A stretch of 64,000 nt of DNA from Lewinellaceae bacterium (GTDB taxonomy: Bacteria > Bacteroidota > Bacteroidia > Chitinophagales > Saprospiraceae): contig JACJYE010000001.1 in the NCBI GenBank assembly GCA_020636255.1, positions 310,001-374,000 on the forward strand. The letters run 5' to 3'. The position numbers and the translations under genes were made by a program. Shown one piece after another: positions 60,446-64,000 of this stretch (position 1 is the stretch's first letter; every line of letters begins with the position of its first letter). The notes beneath the pieces were generated by a model, which was not told where the DNA came from, ran no database searches, and saw only the letters and a list, made by a program, of their open reading frames with translations.

Positions 60446-60928
60446 TCAATATTCACTGTGTACGCGTTCCAGCGCTCTCATGAAGTCGTATTTTGGGTAT
60501 CGTGCGATAACGATGACTTCATACTTGACAGCGATGGATGTGAGATCTCTCTTCCTTTTGTGCCGGTACAGGGTTGTCGATTTTACATTGTGCTCTTCGA
60601 TTATTACCACTCCTGATACCGCCAGGCTGCGAAGCCTTTCAGGGGGCGCCTGGCGGCTGTGTCTAATGATGGAGTCGGATATCTGTTTGTAAACATCTTC
60701 AATAGCCGCCTGCCTTGCCAGGGAGAAGTTGTGAAGGTGGCTGCCTTTTCCTTTGTAATAGATAAATTCGTCTGTCTCAGCAGGTGTATCTGGTTCGCTA
60801 TAATCGGCAGGCTCGGCCAGGGTGGGCCCACTGGCAATCCAGTAGCTGCAGGGCGGGGGGCAGCATGAGGCCACAAGAAAGCTGGCTATAACGAGCAGGA
60901 AACAGGGCGGCCTTATCAGTGGGCTCAT
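60446..60928 (-). CDS. LPP20-like lipoprotein
   Basis: A 160-aa protein with a lipoprotein signal (LVIASFLVASCC; Cys21 or Cys22). The mature part contains KGSHLHNFSLARQAAIEDVYKQISDSI, which has the alternating A-x-x-A-x-x-I helix start of the LPP20/FlgT-N type, then a beta strand pair (VSGVVIIEEHN) and VKYEVIVIARYPKYDF. LPP20-type lipoproteins are small outer-membrane proteins; no activity is known. It lies 8 bp from the CxxCxGxG gene on the same strand, so they are co-transcribed, and the gene shares direction with the two paralogues beyond it. Confidence 0.65.
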   Translation of the reverse strand: MSPLIRPPCFLLVIASFLVASCCPPPCSYWIASGPTLAEPADYSEPDTPAETDEFIYYKGKGSHLHNFSLARQAAIEDVYKQISDSIIRHSRQAPPERLRSLAVSGVVIIEEHNVKSTTLYRHKRKRDLTSIAVKYEVIVIARYPKYDFMRALERVHSEY

Positions 60929-60936
60929 AACCTACG

Positions 60937-61314
60937 CTAGTTGAGCGGCACACATTCCCAAACAAAGCCATGCCTGTTACATAACTCGTGGGCCATTCGC
61001 CCATTGCCACAGCAATCGGGGCACCTTTCGGCACTGCAATATAATACCCCGCCATAGTTGTATGTTTTGAGCACCTCCCCGCTTCCCTGGCAATAAGGGC
61101 ATGGGTAATCAAGCCAGCCGGTGCCGTTACATTCTGCGCAGTGTTTCTGTTCGGCAGCCATGCCCGGCGGGCATTGAGGCTTTCTGGGAGCGAGCCAGAT
61201 CTTGCAGCCCCTGTCGTCAACCAAGCCGAACAGGGGGCCGCTGTAACAGGCATGAAGCTGGGACAATACCCCGCAGAATAACAGGTAATAGAGGAAGCGT
61301 TGGAGGGTTTTCAT
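60937..61314 (-). CDS. Small envelope protein with DnaJ-like CxxCxGxG motifs
   Basis: A 125-aa protein starting MKTLQRFLYYLLFCGVL, with an N-terminal hydrophobic signal ending in HAC (a possible lipobox) at about residue 23. It carries one full DnaJ-like motif pair (CAECNGTG; CPYCQGSG) and a later CPDCCGNG, giving a zinc-ribbon of the DnaJ central-domain type outside its usual chaperone setting. The site would bind one or two zinc ions. An earlier in-frame start at 61401 is possible but lacks a signal. It is 8 bp upstream of the LPP20-like gene. Confidence 0.72.
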   Translation of the reverse strand: MKTLQRFLYYLLFCGVLSQLHACYSGPLFGLVDDRGCKIWLAPRKPQCPPGMAAEQKHCAECNGTGWLDYPCPYCQGSGEVLKTYNYGGVLYCSAERCPDCCGNGRMAHELCNRHGFVWECVPLN

Positions 61315-61427
61315 AGCTGTATTTTTTTTGTGCGCTCCAAAGAGATATTCAGCATCCCATGCAGCGAATCTCCGACTGGAACACTGCGATTGATGCTTCA
61401 AGATGTGGAGCGGTGCTGTATCTGTCG

Positions 61428-64000
61428 TTACCCCAGGCTATACTCCTCCCGGAGCAAATCCATCAGCTCCTCAGCTGAAAGCCTGGCGCTCATGTCGGCG
61501 CCGGCCAGGAGGGAGTCGGCCAGGCCTCGTTTGTGGGCGTGCAGTTGAAGGATCTTTTCTTCGATGGTTTGGGCCGCGATAAGCCTGTAGGCGGTTACCG
61601 GGCGGTGTTGCCCGATGCGGTGGGCCCTACCGGTGGCCTGGTCTTCTACGGCAGGGTTCCACCAGGGGTCGGTATGGATGACGTAATCGGCAGCCGTCAG
61701 GTTCAGGCCGGTGCCCCCCGCCTTGAGGCTGATGAGGAACAAGTCGCCCTGGCCGGACTGGAAGGCATCGATAGCCTCCTGCCTTTTTTTGCCGGGCGTG
61801 CTTCCGTCGAGGTACTGATAGCTGATCTTTTTTGACTTGAGGTGTTTTTCCAGTATCTTCAGATGGTCGACAAACTGGCTAAAGACCAGGGCCTTATGGC
61901 CGTTCTCCAGCAAATCGTCGACGATCTCGGCGAACAGCTGCAATTTGGCGCTATGGGTAAAACCGGCATTGGCATCGGCCAGGGCAGGGTGGCAGGCGGC
62001 ACGGCGCAGGCGCATGATCTCGGCCAGAATGCGCAGGTGTTGCTGGCCTGCGGCAGCATCCTCCTCCGTTTCAGCCAGCTTTTCGAGCGCATTGCGGCGC
62101 AGCGCTTCATAGAAAGCCCGTTCTTCGGGCGGCAGCTCTACGGTGAGTGTGATCTCCGTTTTCTCTGGCAGCTCTTTGAGCACTTCGTCTTTTCGGCGGC
62201 GCAGGATGAAAGGGTGCACCAGGCGGCGGAGCTGTTCGCGGCGGTTCTCGTTTCCGTATTTCTCAATAGGAAGGGTAAAGCGCTCGTTAAACTGGCCGAG
62301 GCTGCCCAGTAAACCAGGGTTGAGGAACTGGAAGAGGTTCCACAACTCGCCGAGGTGGTTTTCGATCGGCGTGCCCGTCATGGCAATTTTAAAGCCGGCC
62401 TGCAGAGCCATAGCCGTTTCCGAGCGCTTGGTTGCGCTGTTTTTGATAGCCTGGGCCTCGTCGAGTAGAACGGTGGCCCATTGCCTCTCGGTGAACAGCT
62501 TTTCTTCCCGGGCCATCAGGTCATAGGTAACGATGAGCAGCTGGCCTTTTTTCGCATTTTTAATAACAGTTTCCCGCTCGCTCTCACTAAAAAGCACAGG
62601 CTCCAGCTGCGGCGCAAAGCGGATGGTTTCGGCCACCCAGTTGCGGCAAACGCTGGCCGGGGCAACAACCAGAGCAGGCCCCAGCGTCGCCCGGCTGGCA
62701 AGTACGGCAAGCGCCTGTACGGTTTTACCCAGCCCCATATCGTCGGCCAGGCAGGCGCCGACACCCCAGTCGGCACATCGCTGCAGCCATTGAAAACCTT
62801 CGAGCTGATAAGGGCGCAAAGTGGCGTTGAAAGCTTTCGGGAGCCTGAACGTTTTGGCAAAGGCCTGCTCTAGCCGCTGTTTGCGCTCTTTGAATTTCTG
62901 GCTGCTTTCAAGGCCTTCCACTCCCGAAGTAAACCCCTCTATGGCCGTTGCGGCCAAGGGATGCAATTGCAGGCTACCGTTTTTTTTCTGGGCCCCTACC
63001 AGCCCGTTGATACCTTTCAGCCGGCGGCGGAATTCGTCGGACAGGGCCAGGAACTTGCCCGGGCTCAGCTCCACAAACTGGCTCTCCCGCTCGCTAATGG
63101 CCAGTAGCTCCTGAAGGCTGAGCACCGTTTCCTCATCGACGCGCAACTCGCCGTCCACTTCGAACCACTGGCTGCCGTCTCTGATAGACATGCGGAACTG
63201 CCCGAAACCTGCTACTGACGCAAGGTGCAGTTTTTCACCTTTGGGCCATTCCAGTACGATATCTTCCGATTCCAGCAGCGGCCGGAGTTCCAGCAATAAC
63301 TGCAGGCAGGTTTCGGCGTCTTCCAGTTGCCACACGCCACTGCTGGGGCGGTTGTTTTTCAGGACGGGTACGCGTTCACGGAGGCTCTCGAGGTTCTTTT
63401 TTTCATTGCCCAGGCCCCGGTTGGTAGCTGTACGCTGGCCATTCAGCAGGCCGATCAGGAAAGGTTCGCCCTGGCCTGGCTTTACATAAGGCGGTATTTC
63501 CCGGAAAGGTTTTACGAACAACTCGACATGAAAACCGTCGCCGATGGGTAGCAGGTGAAGGCAGATGCGGCTGTCGGCCTCTACGGCAGGCAGGTTTTCA
63601 TCTTCGAAAGCCGATTGCACGGGCACCAGGTGAGCCAGCCCGCTCAACGCCTCCCGGAGCCGCGATTCGGCGCTGGCCGGCAGACTGAGGGTTTTTCCAT
63701 TGAAAGCGCCGGCAATCTGGGCCATCTGTTCAGTAGCCTCGATATACAAGTATCGCGTAGGCGACTCCTTCACCACTTTTGCCCCTGCTGTAGTCACATT
63801 GTAGTTAAAATGCAGTTGATAATGCTGCCCCGAGCGTTTGGCGATAAGCGTGGGCTTGGCTTCCACGAGCTGTACGGCCGTTTCGGGAGATCTTCTCAGA
63901 AAAAGTAACGGATGGCCGACGAGCTGTTTCCAGCAGGACTGCCTGTTGTAGATGCTTAATTCGCTGCCCCATCCATGGCCAATTTCCTTGATGAAGCGCT
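61428..64000 (-). CDS. SNF2-family DEAD/DEAH helicase, N-terminus cut by window edge
   Basis: The frame stays open from the stop at 61428 to the last base of the window (at least 857 codons), so the true start lies beyond it. A GTG at 63866 has a clean-looking start but is internal: the sequence before it (GHPLLFLRRSPETAVQLVEAKP, among others) reads as good protein. The visible part has the Walker A helicase motif DDMGLGKTVQALAVL, the DEAQ box LLDEAQAIKN, and the closing helicase motif VEDQATGRAHRIGQHRPVTAYR, separated by about 320 residues as in Snf2 enzymes. It remodels protein-DNA contacts with ATP, often beside RNA polymerase. The neighbours on its left are unrelated. Confidence 0.93.
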   Translation of the reverse strand, partial: RFIKEIGHGWGSELSIYNRQSCWKQLVGHPLLFLRRSPETAVQLVEAKPTLIAKRSGQHYQLHFNYNVTTAGAKVVKESPTRYLYIEATEQMAQIAGAFNGKTLSLPASAESRLREALSGLAHLVPVQSAFEDENLPAVEADSRICLHLLPIGDGFHVELFVKPFREIPPYVKPGQGEPFLIGLLNGQRTATNRGLGNEKKNLESLRERVPVLKNNRPSSGVWQLEDAETCLQLLLELRPLLESEDIVLEWPKGEKLHLASVAGFGQFRMSIRDGSQWFEVDGELRVDEETVLSLQELLAISERESQFVELSPGKFLALSDEFRRRLKGINGLVGAQKKNGSLQLHPLAATAIEGFTSGVEGLESSQKFKERKQRLEQAFAKTFRLPKAFNATLRPYQLEGFQWLQRCADWGVGACLADDMGLGKTVQALAVLASRATLGPALVVAPASVCRNWVAETIRFAPQLEPVLFSESERETVIKNAKKGQLLIVTYDLMAREEKLFTERQWATVLLDEAQAIKNSATKRSETAMALQAGFKIAMTGTPIENHLGELWNLFQFLNPGLLGSLGQFNERFTLPIEKYGNENRREQLRRLVHPFILRRRKDEVLKELPEKTEITLTVELPPEERAFYEALRRNALEKLAETEEDAAAGQQHLRILAEIMRLRRAACHPALADANAGFTHSAKLQLFAEIVDDLLENGHKALVFSQFVDHLKILEKHLKSKKISYQYLDGSTPGKKRQEAIDAFQSGQGDLFLISLKAGGTGLNLTAADYVIHTDPWWNPAVEDQATGRAHRIGQHRPVTAYRLIAAQTIEEKILQLHAHKRGLADSLLAGADMSARLSAEELMDLLREEYSLG

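Noticed and set aside
1..64000. tRNA, rRNA or known riboswitch genes
   Set aside because: None of the gaps between genes contains a recognisable cloverleaf, rRNA stretch or riboswitch core by eye; a small RNA could still be missed.

Overview
The window comes from a member of the Bacteroidota with a moderately high G+C content, most likely a Saprospiraceae-like lineage (the family level is inference). The phylum-level evidence is direct: a SusC/SusD pair, a type IX secretion (T9SS) C-terminal sorting domain on a metalloprotease, RprX/RprY-like regulators, a DUF4837 lipoprotein, a batABC aerotolerance operon behind moxR, SprB repeats, and TAnnTTTG promoter boxes in place of Shine-Dalgarno-rich starts. 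Neither window end is a gene boundary: batC runs off the left edge and a SNF2 helicase runs off the right edge.

Layout. 0-6.2 kb (minus): moxR, DUF58, a BatD-like/DUF4381-RDD fusion, batA, batB, batC. 6.4-15.4 kb: mixed metabolic genes, including a FucP-type sugar symporter, cutC, an internally deleted sulfatase-modifying-factor (FGE-like) gene, a DapA-family aldolase, a sphingomyelin-synthase-like lipid enzyme, a YghO-like acyltransferase and a LytTR regulator. 15.4-22.6 kb: a 2-oxoglutarate oxygenase, RprXY, a class III cyclase fused to TM2/SHOCT, a Tat-exported oxidoreductase, and an acetyltransferase fused to a cyclic-nucleotide-binding domain. 22.8-26.2 kb: an exported PPP-type phosphatase next to an exported CotH-like kinase-fold protein, then DUF2911. 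26.3-36.9 kb: a VapBC pair, the malic enzyme MaeB, a DUF4837 lipoprotein, a 950-bp non-coding island built of inverted repeats, a VanX-type dipeptidase, a second MoxR and a large T9SS metalloprotease.

37.6-48.8 kb (minus) is a compact polysaccharide-utilisation locus: a propeller/Y_Y_Y/LuxR one-component regulator, a PKD surface protein, SusC, SusD and a GH30 hydrolase. An operator-like palindrome lies in the regulator-PKD gap. 49.0-56.3 kb (plus) holds the least familiar genes: an SprB-repeat protein, a 51-aa secreted peptide, an eight-TM coiled-coil sensor without a kinase domain, and a large protein with a complete receiver domain overlapping it by one base. 56.4-61.3 kb (minus) holds two diverged exported paralogues of about 600 aa separated by a MITE-like element, then an LPP20-like lipoprotein and a small CxxCxGxG envelope protein.

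Main leads: (i) the overlapping 7TM/receiver pair, a candidate undescribed signalling module; (ii) an exported phosphatase/kinase-fold pair; (iii) a cyclase and a cAMP-gated-acetyltransferase architecture within 4 kb; (iv) a hairpin-rich MITE with two copies, and a dispersed 29-bp repeat found next to stop codons. All calls were made by reading the sequence; no database search or structure prediction was run.
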